Shown here piece after piece: positions 6,437 through 13,235 of a DNA stretch of 15,815 nucleotides (positions are counted from its first letter, which is position 1; each line of letters opens with the position of its first letter). The stretch covers positions 1 to 15,815 of the forward strand of contig CAYOKT010000064.1 of the NCBI GenBank assembly GCA_964404605.1, given 5' to 3'. This stretch comes from CAYOKT01 sp964404605. Lineage in GTDB: Bacteria > Electryoneota > Electryoneia > Electryoneales > Electryoneaceae. The translations under genes and the position numbers were made by a program. The notes beneath the pieces were generated by a model. The model ran no database searches. It worked only from the letters and a program-made list of their open reading frames with translations, and was not told where the DNA came from.

Positions 6437-7819
6437 ATGATGAGCCGCACACGGGGGACGCTGCTTCTCTGGCCGTTGGTCATCGCGGTGTCCGACTTCA
6501 TCGTCTTCTTCGCCGCGACCATGCTGGCCTACTGGGTGCGCTTCCACTCGCCCTTCACCTCCCTCGTGCCCGCTTCCCTTGGGGTTCCCGGCGTGGATCA
6601 TTATACCTTCGCCGGCCTGTTCGCCGCGTCGTTCTGGGTGCTGTTCATGGCGTTCCGCGGGGTGTACCGCGTGCGCTGGCGCGAGAGCTTCACCCGTGAA
6701 CTCGGCAGAACCCTGAGCAGCTTCTACCTCGGTTTCGCCCTCCTCTTCGCGTTGATCTACTTCTATCGCAATTTCAGCTATTCCCGTGTCGCCGCCGTGC
6801 TGTTGTTCCTGCTTGCGACCCTCGGCCTGATGCTCACCCGCTGGCTGCTGTTCCGCATCCGACGGCGGGTCTTTCGCAACCAGCCGCCGCAGCGGGTGAT
6901 CATCATCGGCGGGACCGATTCCCCGTACTACTCACGGCTGCGGGAACTCCACCACGCCGGGCTGATCGTCGTCGATCAGATCGGGGACGAGGACCAGATC
7001 GTGGGCTCCCCGGAACTTCTCGCCGAGCGCATCCGAAGCAACGAAATCGACACCGTGATTCTCGCCTATTCCTTCGACCGCTTCGCCCGCGCGCGGGAGA
7101 TCATCGACGGCCTCGCCGGGATGCGGCTGGACTTCCTGCTCGCCCCCGACCCGAAAGGGTTGCCGACCGGGCGGATCCAGGCGTTCAACCTCGCCGGCGT
7201 TCCCCTGCTCCAGCTCCGCGAGGAACCCCTGGCCGGGTGGAACGGCCTGCTGAAGCGGGTGGTCGATGTCCTCGTCAGCGGCTTCCTGCTGGTCCTCTCC
7301 TCCCCGCTCCTGCTCCTCATCCCCGTCGCGGTGAAACTGACCAGCCGCGGCCCGGTCATCTACCGTCAGACACGCGTCGGACTGGATGGCCGAACGTTCA
7401 CCATCTACAAGTTCCGCACCATGCGCACCGATGCGGAGGAACAATCCGGACCGGTCTGGGCGAGGAGGGACGACTCGCGGACCACGCCGCTGGGCCGCTT
7501 TCTCCGGCGCTGGTCGCTGGATGAGATACCGCAACTGTGGAACGTGTTCCGCGGCGACATGAGTCTTGTCGGTCCTCGCCCGGAGCGACCCGTCTTCGTC
7601 GAACAGTTCCGCCAGCAGGTTCCCCGCTACGCGGAACGGCACCGCGTCCGCTCCGGCCTCACCGGCTGGGCGCAGGTCAACGGGCTTCGGGGCCAGGCGC
7701 CCATCGAGGAGCGGACACGGTACGACCTGTTTTACATTGAGAACTGGTCGCTGTGGTTCGACTTCACCATCCTGGCGCGAACCCTGATCGCGGTGCTTTT
7801 CGGGAGGGATGCATATTGA
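6437..7819 (+). CDS. Polyprenyl-phosphate sugar phosphotransferase (pathway initiator)
   Basis: A 460-aa protein of the WbaP/WcaJ-type polyprenyl glycosylphosphotransferase family. It moves a sugar-1-phosphate from a nucleotide sugar to undecaprenyl phosphate on the cytoplasmic face of the inner membrane, the first step of the glycan. The N-terminal four hydrophobic segments (about 9-33, 57-75, 97-110, 116-137) precede a Rossmann-like central domain (RVIIIGGTDS at 153-162). After a further membrane-associated helix (about 272-300) comes the catalytic Bac_transf domain with KFRTMRTDAE (325-334), LDEIPQLWNVFRGDMSLVGP (361-380) and RPERP. Asp362-Glu363 match the catalytic Asp-Glu dyad known from PglC. 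The transferred sugar cannot be predicted. ATG 6437 (or the adjacent ATG 6440) was chosen over GTG 6293 because the first membrane segment then follows directly and the sigma54-type promoter lies upstream. It heads the EPS/O-antigen genes. Confidence 0.88.
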   Translation: MMSRTRGTLLLWPLVIAVSDFIVFFAATMLAYWVRFHSPFTSLVPASLGVPGVDHYTFAGLFAASFWVLFMAFRGVYRVRWRESFTRELGRTLSSFYLGFALLFALIYFYRNFSYSRVAAVLLFLLATLGLMLTRWLLFRIRRRVFRNQPPQRVIIIGGTDSPYYSRLRELHHAGLIVVDQIGDEDQIVGSPELLAERIRSNEIDTVILAYSFDRFARAREIIDGLAGMRLDFLLAPDPKGLPTGRIQAFNLAGVPLLQLREEPLAGWNGLLKRVVDVLVSGFLLVLSSPLLLLIPVAVKLTSRGPVIYRQTRVGLDGRTFTIYKFRTMRTDAEEQSGPVWARRDDSRTTPLGRFLRRWSLDEIPQLWNVFRGDMSLVGPRPERPVFVEQFRQQVPRYAERHRVRSGLTGWAQVNGLRGQAPIEERTRYDLFYIENWSLWFDFTILARTLIAVLFGRDAY

Positions 7820-7937
7820 GGGCCGGAGTCGCGAGGAGACGTGGCGGGAGCGGGGCCGAGCGGTTCCCGGGGGCTCTTGATGCAAGAGTGCGTATATGTG
7901 ACTATGCGTACTCGCATACCAACCTCGACGACCCGCG
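7820..7937. promoter_or_regulatory. Intergenic region with two small perfect hairpins
   Basis: CTCTTG (7874-7879) / CAAGAG (7883-7888) with a 3-nt loop, and TATGCG (7903-7908) / CGCATA (7913-7918) with a 4-nt loop, lie in a patch (7881-7920) that is about half A+T, unlike the GC-rich surroundings. They could be operator half-sites or an RNA structure ahead of the ABC gene, whose start codon lacks an obvious ribosome binding site. I see no convincing sigma70 pair. Confidence 0.35.
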
Positions 7938-9794
7938 ATGAACGTCTTCCTGCGTTTCGCCCGCTACCTCGCGCCGCACCGGCTCCGCATCGGTCTCGTC
8001 CTCCTCTTCACGGCGCTCTTCGTCCTCGCCAACACCGCCGCCTACTGGCTCGCCGCCTCGTTCCTCCAGGCGCTCTTCACCGGGGGGCTGGGGACATCCG
8101 CTGCCGCCGCCGGCTCCTCGCTCAACGATATCCTCAAGGCCTGGACCGCGAGCCTGCTCCTCGGGTCAACCCCGAACGAGACGCTGTTCCGCGCCGCCCT
8201 GGCCATCGTGCTCGCGTTCCTCCTGAAGAACCTCTTCAGCTACCTGCAGCTCTTCCATGTCAGCTTCGTCGAGCAGCGGGTGATCAAGCAGTTGCGCGAT
8301 GAGCTCTTCGCCCACCTCCTGCGCCAGGACCTCGCGTTCTTCCAGACCCGCCGCCGGGGGCATCTCATCTCCACGGTGCTCAACGATGTCGAGTCACTCA
8401 ACCTCGCGCTCAACAAGAGTTTCACGAAGATCATCCGGGACCCGATCAGCGCCGTCGTTCTGCTGGTGTTGCTCTTCGCGGTGAGCTGGCGGCTCACCCT
8501 GGCGGCGCTGGTGGTGGTCCCGGCGGTGGGCTGGACGGTGATCCTGCTGGGGCGCGGAATCAAGCGTCACGCCGCCGTGGTGCAGGAGACCCTCGCCCGC
8601 CTCACCGGGCAGCTCCAGGAGACGCTCTCCGGGATCCGCGTCCTCAAGGCCTTCGTCAGCGAGGGGTTCGAGCGTTCCCGCTTCTCCGGCTGGACGGGGA
8701 GCCTTCTGCGCAGCACCCTGTCGCAGGAGAGACTGCGCCGGCTGGTGATCCCCCTGAACGAGGTGGTCGGCGTGCTGATCATCTCCGCGCTGCTCTACTA
8801 CGGCGGCGAGCAGGTGCTCGTCCGCGGCGCGATGAGCGGCGATGATTTCATCCGTTTCCTCGTGCTGCTCTTCGCCCTGTTGAACCCCTTGCTCAGCCTC
8901 GGCAACCTCGGCGCGAACATCCGTCTCGCCGAGGCCTCCGGCTCGCGCGTGTTCCAGCTCCTCGACAGCTCGAGCGCCCTGCCGTTGACCCGCGGGGCCC
9001 CGGTGCCCGAGCGGTTGACCGACGGATTCCGGCTCGAAGGGGTCTCCTTCCGTTACGGTCCGGATCAGCCGGACGTGCTCTCCGGCATCGACCTCCGGAT
9101 CCACCCGGGGGAGTCGCTCGCCATCGTCGGCCGGTCCGGGTCGGGCAAGACGACGCTGCTCAACCTGTTGCCGCGTTTCTTCGATCCCACCTCCGGGCGC
9201 ATTCTCCTCGAGGGGATCGACCTGCGCGAACTGGACATGCTCCAGTTGCGCCGCCGTTTCGGCGTGGTCACGCAGGAGGTGGTTCTCTTCCACGACACGA
9301 TCGCGGCGAACATCGCCTACGGCCTCGAGGGCGTCGATCGCGGAAAGATCGCCGCCGCCGCGCGCGCCGCCTTCGCCGAGGAGTTCATCGAATCCCTGCC
9401 CCTGGGCTACGACACCGTGGTCGGCGAGCAGGGGGCGCTCTTCTCCGGCGGCCAGCGACAGCGCATCAGCATCGCCCGCGCCCTGCTCCGTGACCCGCCC
9501 GTCGTCCTGCTCGACGAGGCCACCAGCGCCCTCGACGCCGAGGCGGAGCACGAGGTCGCCGCGGCGCTCGAGCGTCTCGCCGAGGGAAGGACCGTCCTCA
9601 CCGTCACCCACCGCCTTGCCACGGTCAGGGACGCCGACCGGATCGTGGTCCTCGCCGGCGGGCGTATCGTCGACCAGGGGAATCATGGGGAACTCCTCGC
9701 GCGCTGCGAGGAATACCGCACTCTTGCCCGCCAGCAACGGCTTCTGCCCGTCGAGAGCGCCCCCGGGGTTTCCCGCGGAGACATGGCGCCATGA
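7938..9794 (+). CDS. MsbA/PglK-type ABC half-transporter, probable glycolipid flippase
   Basis: A 618-aa fused permease-ATPase of the exporter type that works as a homodimer. The membrane domain has six segments (about 18-46, 84-104, 165-183, 186-205, 271-289, 303-323). The nucleotide-binding domain holds Walker A GRSGSGKT (398-405), Q-loop Gln446, signature FSGGQRQR (502-509), Walker B VVLLDE (522-527) and switch His558, so it should hydrolyse ATP. In this setting, between a polyprenyl-sugar initiator and glycosyltransferases with no Wzx in view, it is best read as the flippase for the lipid-linked oligosaccharide, as PglK is in protein glycosylation loci. A general MsbA lipid exporter is the alternative. 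The loop between segments 1 and 2 (about 47-83) is long. The ATG lacks a clear ribosome binding site. Its stop overlaps the next start (ATGA, 9791-9794). Confidence 0.85.
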   Translation: MNVFLRFARYLAPHRLRIGLVLLFTALFVLANTAAYWLAASFLQALFTGGLGTSAAAAGSSLNDILKAWTASLLLGSTPNETLFRAALAIVLAFLLKNLFSYLQLFHVSFVEQRVIKQLRDELFAHLLRQDLAFFQTRRRGHLISTVLNDVESLNLALNKSFTKIIRDPISAVVLLVLLFAVSWRLTLAALVVVPAVGWTVILLGRGIKRHAAVVQETLARLTGQLQETLSGIRVLKAFVSEGFERSRFSGWTGSLLRSTLSQERLRRLVIPLNEVVGVLIISALLYYGGEQVLVRGAMSGDDFIRFLVLLFALLNPLLSLGNLGANIRLAEASGSRVFQLLDSSSALPLTRGAPVPERLTDGFRLEGVSFRYGPDQPDVLSGIDLRIHPGESLAIVGRSGSGKTTLLNLLPRFFDPTSGRILLEGIDLRELDMLQLRRRFGVVTQEVVLFHDTIAANIAYGLEGVDRGKIAAAARAAFAEEFIESLPLGYDTVVGEQGALFSGGQRQRISIARALLRDPPVVLLDEATSALDAEAEHEVAAALERLAEGRTVLTVTHRLATVRDADRIVVLAGGRIVDQGNHGELLARCEEYRTLARQQRLLPVESAPGVSRGDMAP

Positions 9795-10891
9795 CTGGGG
9801 CCCGCCTGGTCGCCCTCTGCTCCAGCGATCGCTGGGCGGGAAACGAAAAATGGGTCCTGCGCGCCTGCGAGGCGCTCGCCGAACGGGGCCGCGAAGTAAC
9901 CCTTGTGGCGCGCCGACCGGAGGTGTTCGCCCCGCGCCGCCGTGCGGACCTGCCCCTCCTCCGGGTTAGAATGGGCGGGCAGGCGGATCTGCCCGCCATC
10001 CTGCGTCTCGCAGCCCTCTTCCGCCGCCGCGCGGATGTCGTACTTCTCACCCGGGTGCGCGATTACTGGCTGGGCGGGCTCGCGGCGCGTCTCGCGGGCG
10101 TCCCGGTGCTGCTGCGCCTCGGGGTGGTCCGGCGGCTGCGCGACCGCTACCTTCCGGACCGCCTCCGCTACGGCGTCCTCCCCGCCGCATTGATCGTCAA
10201 CGCCGCAGCGATCCGGGACACCCTGCTCCGCACGCCGTGGATACGCGAGGACCGCATCCACGTGATCCCCAACGGGGTCGATGCCCCGGGCCCCCTGCCG
10301 GACGACGAGCGCACCGCTCTGCGGGGGGAAATGGGGGCCGCGGAAGGGGATCTTCTCGTCGCCGGCGCGGGGCGGCTGGACCGGGAAAAACGGTGGGACT
10401 GGCTGTTGCGGGGGGTGGCGGCCCTGCGAAACGAGGGAATACCGGCGAAGGCCTGCCTGATGGGCGAGGGCAGCGAACGCGCCGCCCTGGAGGAGTTGAT
10501 CGACCGGCTGCACCTCTCCGGGGTGGTGCAACTCCCCGGCTGGCTCCCGGGGGCCGACCGGCGCCTCGCGGCGGCGGACATCGTAGCATTGCCCTCGGCG
10601 AACGAGGGGCTGGCAAATGTCCTCCTCGAGGCGATGGGACACGGAGTCCCGGTTGTCGCAACGGACGCCGGCGGCACCTCGGAGGTGTTCACGGACGACA
10701 GGGAAATGTTGATCGCTCCCGTGGAGGACGAAAAGGCGTTCCACGCCCGGCTGTTGCGGGCGGCAGGTGATCCCGGTCTGCGTGCACGCCTCGGCGCGGC
10801 GGGGCTTGCCGCTGTACGGGAGCGCTTCACCTGGAGCGCGATGGCCGGGGCGCTGGGGGAACTCGTGGACAAGCTCGGGAAACAACGATGA
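9791..10891 (+). CDS. GT4 family glycosyltransferase (first of a pair)
   Basis: A 366-aa GT-B fold glycosyltransferase, group 1 (GT4), retaining mechanism, presumably using a nucleotide sugar at the cytoplasmic face of the membrane. The N-terminal acceptor domain includes NEKWVLRACEALAERG (18-33). The linker reads VIPNGVD (158-164). The donor domain has Arg195 and Lys200 in GRLDREK, and the E-x7-E pair Glu272 and Glu280 in ANEGLANVLLEAM, followed by GVPVVATDAGG. All usual residues are present and the length is normal. Its ATG overlaps the ABC gene stop by 4 nt, and its own stop overlaps the next ATG in the same way (10888-10891), so translation of the three genes is probably coupled. Sugar and linkage are unknown. 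Confidence 0.87.
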   Translation: MTGARLVALCSSDRWAGNEKWVLRACEALAERGREVTLVARRPEVFAPRRRADLPLLRVRMGGQADLPAILRLAALFRRRADVVLLTRVRDYWLGGLAARLAGVPVLLRLGVVRRLRDRYLPDRLRYGVLPAALIVNAAAIRDTLLRTPWIREDRIHVIPNGVDAPGPLPDDERTALRGEMGAAEGDLLVAGAGRLDREKRWDWLLRGVAALRNEGIPAKACLMGEGSERAALEELIDRLHLSGVVQLPGWLPGADRRLAAADIVALPSANEGLANVLLEAMGHGVPVVATDAGGTSEVFTDDREMLIAPVEDEKAFHARLLRAAGDPGLRARLGAAGLAAVRERFTWSAMAGALGELVDKLGKQR

Positions 10892-12003
10892 ACATCCTCT
10901 TCCTCAACCACGCCGGGTACAGGAACTGGGGCGGCGGCGAGAAGTGGACCCTCGAAGCGGCGCGCGGGCTGGCGGCCCGCGGGCACAGGGTTGTCGTCCT
11001 CGGCAGGACGGGGGCCTCCATGGCGGCGCGCGCGCGCGCCCTCGGGCTCACGGCCGACACCCTGCCCTCGGGGGTGGATTATGCCCCGCGAACCATCGCC
11101 GCGGCGCATGCGGCCCTCCGGCGGTACCGCGCCGATATTCTGATCGTCACCTACAACAAGGACGTGCGCACCGGCGGCGTCGCAGCGAAACTGCTCGGCA
11201 TCCCGGTCGTTCACCGGAACGGCTACCCCGTCCTGCACGACAACTGGCGGCACCGGCTGAGCTTCCGCTTCACCGACCGCATCCTGACCAACTCCCGCCG
11301 CATCCGGGACCGTTACGTCGGGTTCGGCTGGATCCCCGCCGAGAGCATCGACGTGGTCCCGAACGGCATTTCGCCTCCGGCGGAGCCGCCGCTGGACCGC
11401 GCCGTGTGGCGGGAGTGGGGGTTGGATCCGGCCGGGTGGAAGATCGCGGTCTACGCCGGGCGGCTCAGCACGGTCAAGCGAGTCATGGACCTGCTCGAGG
11501 CGATGGCGTCGCTCCCGGCGGAGAGCCGGTGGCGCCTCGTCATCGTGGGCGCCGGGGCGGAGGAAAAAGCGCTGCGCCACCGCGCGGCGGGACCGGACCT
11601 CGCGGACCGGGTGTATTTCATGGGGTTCCACGAAGAGGCGGCCGAGCTCGTCGGCGCGGCGGACCTGGCGCTCCTTCCCTCCAACGATGAGGGAATGCCG
11701 AACACTCTCCTCGAGGCGATGATCCGCGGTGTGCCGGTGGCCGCGACCCCCGTCGGCGACGTACCCTATCTGCTCGACGAGGGTCGCGCGGGCTGGCTGG
11801 TCCCCGTGGGCGATCCCCAGGGCTGGCGCGACCTGTTGTTACGCTTGGAAAACGATAAAAAGGCATTGGAGAACATGGGGCGGGCCGGCCGGGAGCGCGT
11901 CGAAACCCATTTCACCTTCGAGGCGATGATCGACGGGGTCGAGGCGAGTCTGCGGCGGGCATTCGCAGCGCACGCCCCGAAAGCCCGTTTCCCTTCCCCT
12001 TGA
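10888..12003 (+). CDS. GT4 family glycosyltransferase (second of a pair)
   Basis: A 371-aa GT4 glycosyltransferase. The N-terminal domain carries GGGEKWTLEAARGLAARG (15-32), closely matching the same region of the preceding gene. The linker reads VVPNGI (156-161). The donor domain has Arg192 and Lys197 (GRLSTVK), and Glu268/Glu276 (NDEGMPNTLLEAM) with GVPVAATPVGD. It probably adds a further sugar to the same lipid-linked chain; the resemblance suggests a tandem duplication with later divergence. Codons at 11026-11039 form a (GC)7 dinucleotide tract coding Ala-Arg repeats. It begins inside an ATGA overlap. Its TGA (12001-12003) falls inside a TTGACT that may serve as the -35 of the next transcription unit. 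Confidence 0.87.
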   Translation: MNILFLNHAGYRNWGGGEKWTLEAARGLAARGHRVVVLGRTGASMAARARALGLTADTLPSGVDYAPRTIAAAHAALRRYRADILIVTYNKDVRTGGVAAKLLGIPVVHRNGYPVLHDNWRHRLSFRFTDRILTNSRRIRDRYVGFGWIPAESIDVVPNGISPPAEPPLDRAVWREWGLDPAGWKIAVYAGRLSTVKRVMDLLEAMASLPAESRWRLVIVGAGAEEKALRHRAAGPDLADRVYFMGFHEEAAELVGAADLALLPSNDEGMPNTLLEAMIRGVPVAATPVGDVPYLLDEGRAGWLVPVGDPQGWRDLLLRLENDKKALENMGRAGRERVETHFTFEAMIDGVEASLRRAFAAHAPKARFPSP

Positions 12004-12028
12004 CTGCTCCCGAACACCGGGATAGATT
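12000..12028 (+). promoter_or_regulatory. Sigma70-like promoter before the GT9-ligase pair
   Basis: TTGACT (12000-12005, 5 of 6 to consensus), 17 nt, then TAGATT (12023-12028, 4 of 6). The -35 overlaps the stop codon of the second GT4 gene. Transcription would begin near 12035 and leave a leader of about 120 nt before ATG 12156. CGCT-TTT-AGCG followed by CG and TTTTT (12030-12047) could instead act as a weak terminator for the upstream genes. Confidence 0.45.
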
Positions 12029-12141
12029 CCGCTTTTAGCGCGTTTTTCTCACATGGTGGGTGTTTCCACGACCGGGCTGGACATAAGCTTCCCCTTGGAG
12101 TCGGGGCGCTCTCCGGACCCGTGGCGCCTTTTCAGGTTGGC

Positions 12142-12147
12142 AGGAGG
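12142..12147 (+). promoter_or_regulatory. Strong ribosome binding site for the GT9 gene
   Basis: A consensus AGGAGG with 8 nt to ATG 12156, the best such site in the glycan locus. It marks the start of a separately initiated translation unit after the 152-bp gap that follows the GT4 pair. Confidence 0.75.
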
Positions 12148-12155
12148 CCGCCGGC

Positions 12156-13235
12156 ATGAACGATCCTCTCTTTTCCCGGCCCTGGTGGCGGCGGCAGTTA
12201 TTTGCCCTCTTCGCCCGTCTCGCGCCGAAACATGAAGGACCGCCCCCGCCGCTGCCGGATCATCCGCGCCGTGTGCTGGTCCTCGCGCCGGTGGCCTTGG
12301 GCGATTATCTCGTCCTCTCGCCTCTCCTCTCCGCCCTGGCGCGGAAAAAGCCACGAACCGAGGTCGCGGTCGTCGTCACCCGGACCAGCTACGAGCTGGC
12401 CGCCGTGGACACCAACGTGCACCGCATCCTGCTCTACAAGAAACTCCCCGCCTGGCCCCTCTCGATGATCGAGATCATCCGCTACAAGCCCGATGTCGTC
12501 GTTCTCCCCAAGGGGCACCCGGCCTTTACCGAAAGCCTGCTGCTGGCGGTGACCCATGCGCCGTTCCGCGTCGGTCTCAGCCATCCCCATCATGATGCCC
12601 TCCTCACCCACCCGGTGCAGCACGACTGGGAGGCCGAACACCGCAGCGAGTCCTTCGTCCGCCTGCTGGCACCCTTCGGGATCGACCCCACCAGCGTGAG
12701 CCGCCGGGTACACATCGGCACGGACCCGGAGGCGGAACGTTTCGCCGAGACCGTGATCCGCCGCCAGCCGCCCGGCGAGCCGGTGATCGCCCTGAACATC
12801 TCCGCCACCCAGCCCATGCGCCTGTGGCCCCTGAATAAATGGAAGGCGCTGGTGCGCTTCATCCTGGCTGAACGCCCGAATTCGCTCTTCTTCGTCCTCA
12901 GCGCCCCCGCCGAGCGGCCTGTCGCCGAGGCGCTGGCGGTGGAGTTCCCGCCACTCACCGCCGTCCGCACCCGCCGGATGCTGGAGGCGGTGGCGATCGT
13001 CGCCCGCGTGGACCTGCTGATCACGGTAGACACGGGAATGGTGCCGGCCGCCACGGCACGGGACGTTCCGATGGTGGCGATGTACAGCGGGAACCACGGA
13101 GCCTACACCTGCTTCGGCCCGCAGACCGTCGCCCACCGCGCCGTGTTCGCGGAGCGGGGACGCCCCCTGTCCGACCTGGAACCGGAGGAGGTGTACCGCG
13201 CGGTCCGCTCGCTGATGATGGAACTGGAGCGGTGA
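12156..13235 (+). CDS. GT9 (heptosyltransferase-family) glycosyltransferase
   Basis: A 359-aa protein of the GT9 family, which in Gram-negative bacteria transfers ADP-heptose to LPS core or similar acceptors at the cytoplasmic face of the inner membrane. The N-terminal domain starts near 38 with RRVLVLAPVALGDYLVLSPL; Gly49-Asp50 matches the family's conserved Gly-Asp, where the Asp is the proposed catalytic base. The C-terminal donor domain begins around 208 and contains the signature TVDTGMVPAAT (290-300) and DVPMVAMYSGNHG (303-315), equivalent to the NDTG...HLAAA...VPVVALFG block. The first about 30 residues form a basic, Trp-rich amphipathic lead that may attach it to the membrane. Donor heptose is not certain; other GT9 members use other sugars. 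Its stop overlaps the next start (GTGA, 13232-13235), linking it to the ligase-PHP gene. Confidence 0.82.
   Translation: MNDPLFSRPWWRRQLFALFARLAPKHEGPPPPLPDHPRRVLVLAPVALGDYLVLSPLLSALARKKPRTEVAVVVTRTSYELAAVDTNVHRILLYKKLPAWPLSMIEIIRYKPDVVVLPKGHPAFTESLLLAVTHAPFRVGLSHPHHDALLTHPVQHDWEAEHRSESFVRLLAPFGIDPTSVSRRVHIGTDPEAERFAETVIRRQPPGEPVIALNISATQPMRLWPLNKWKALVRFILAERPNSLFFVLSAPAERPVAEALAVEFPPLTAVRTRRMLEAVAIVARVDLLITVDTGMVPAATARDVPMVAMYSGNHGAYTCFGPQTVAHRAVFAERGRPLSDLEPEEVYRAVRSLMMELER

Noticed and set aside
7842..7857. GG-N10-GC match (TGGCGG...GGGCC) before the ABC gene
   Set aside because: The -12 half lacks TT, and such matches are frequent by chance in GC-rich DNA.
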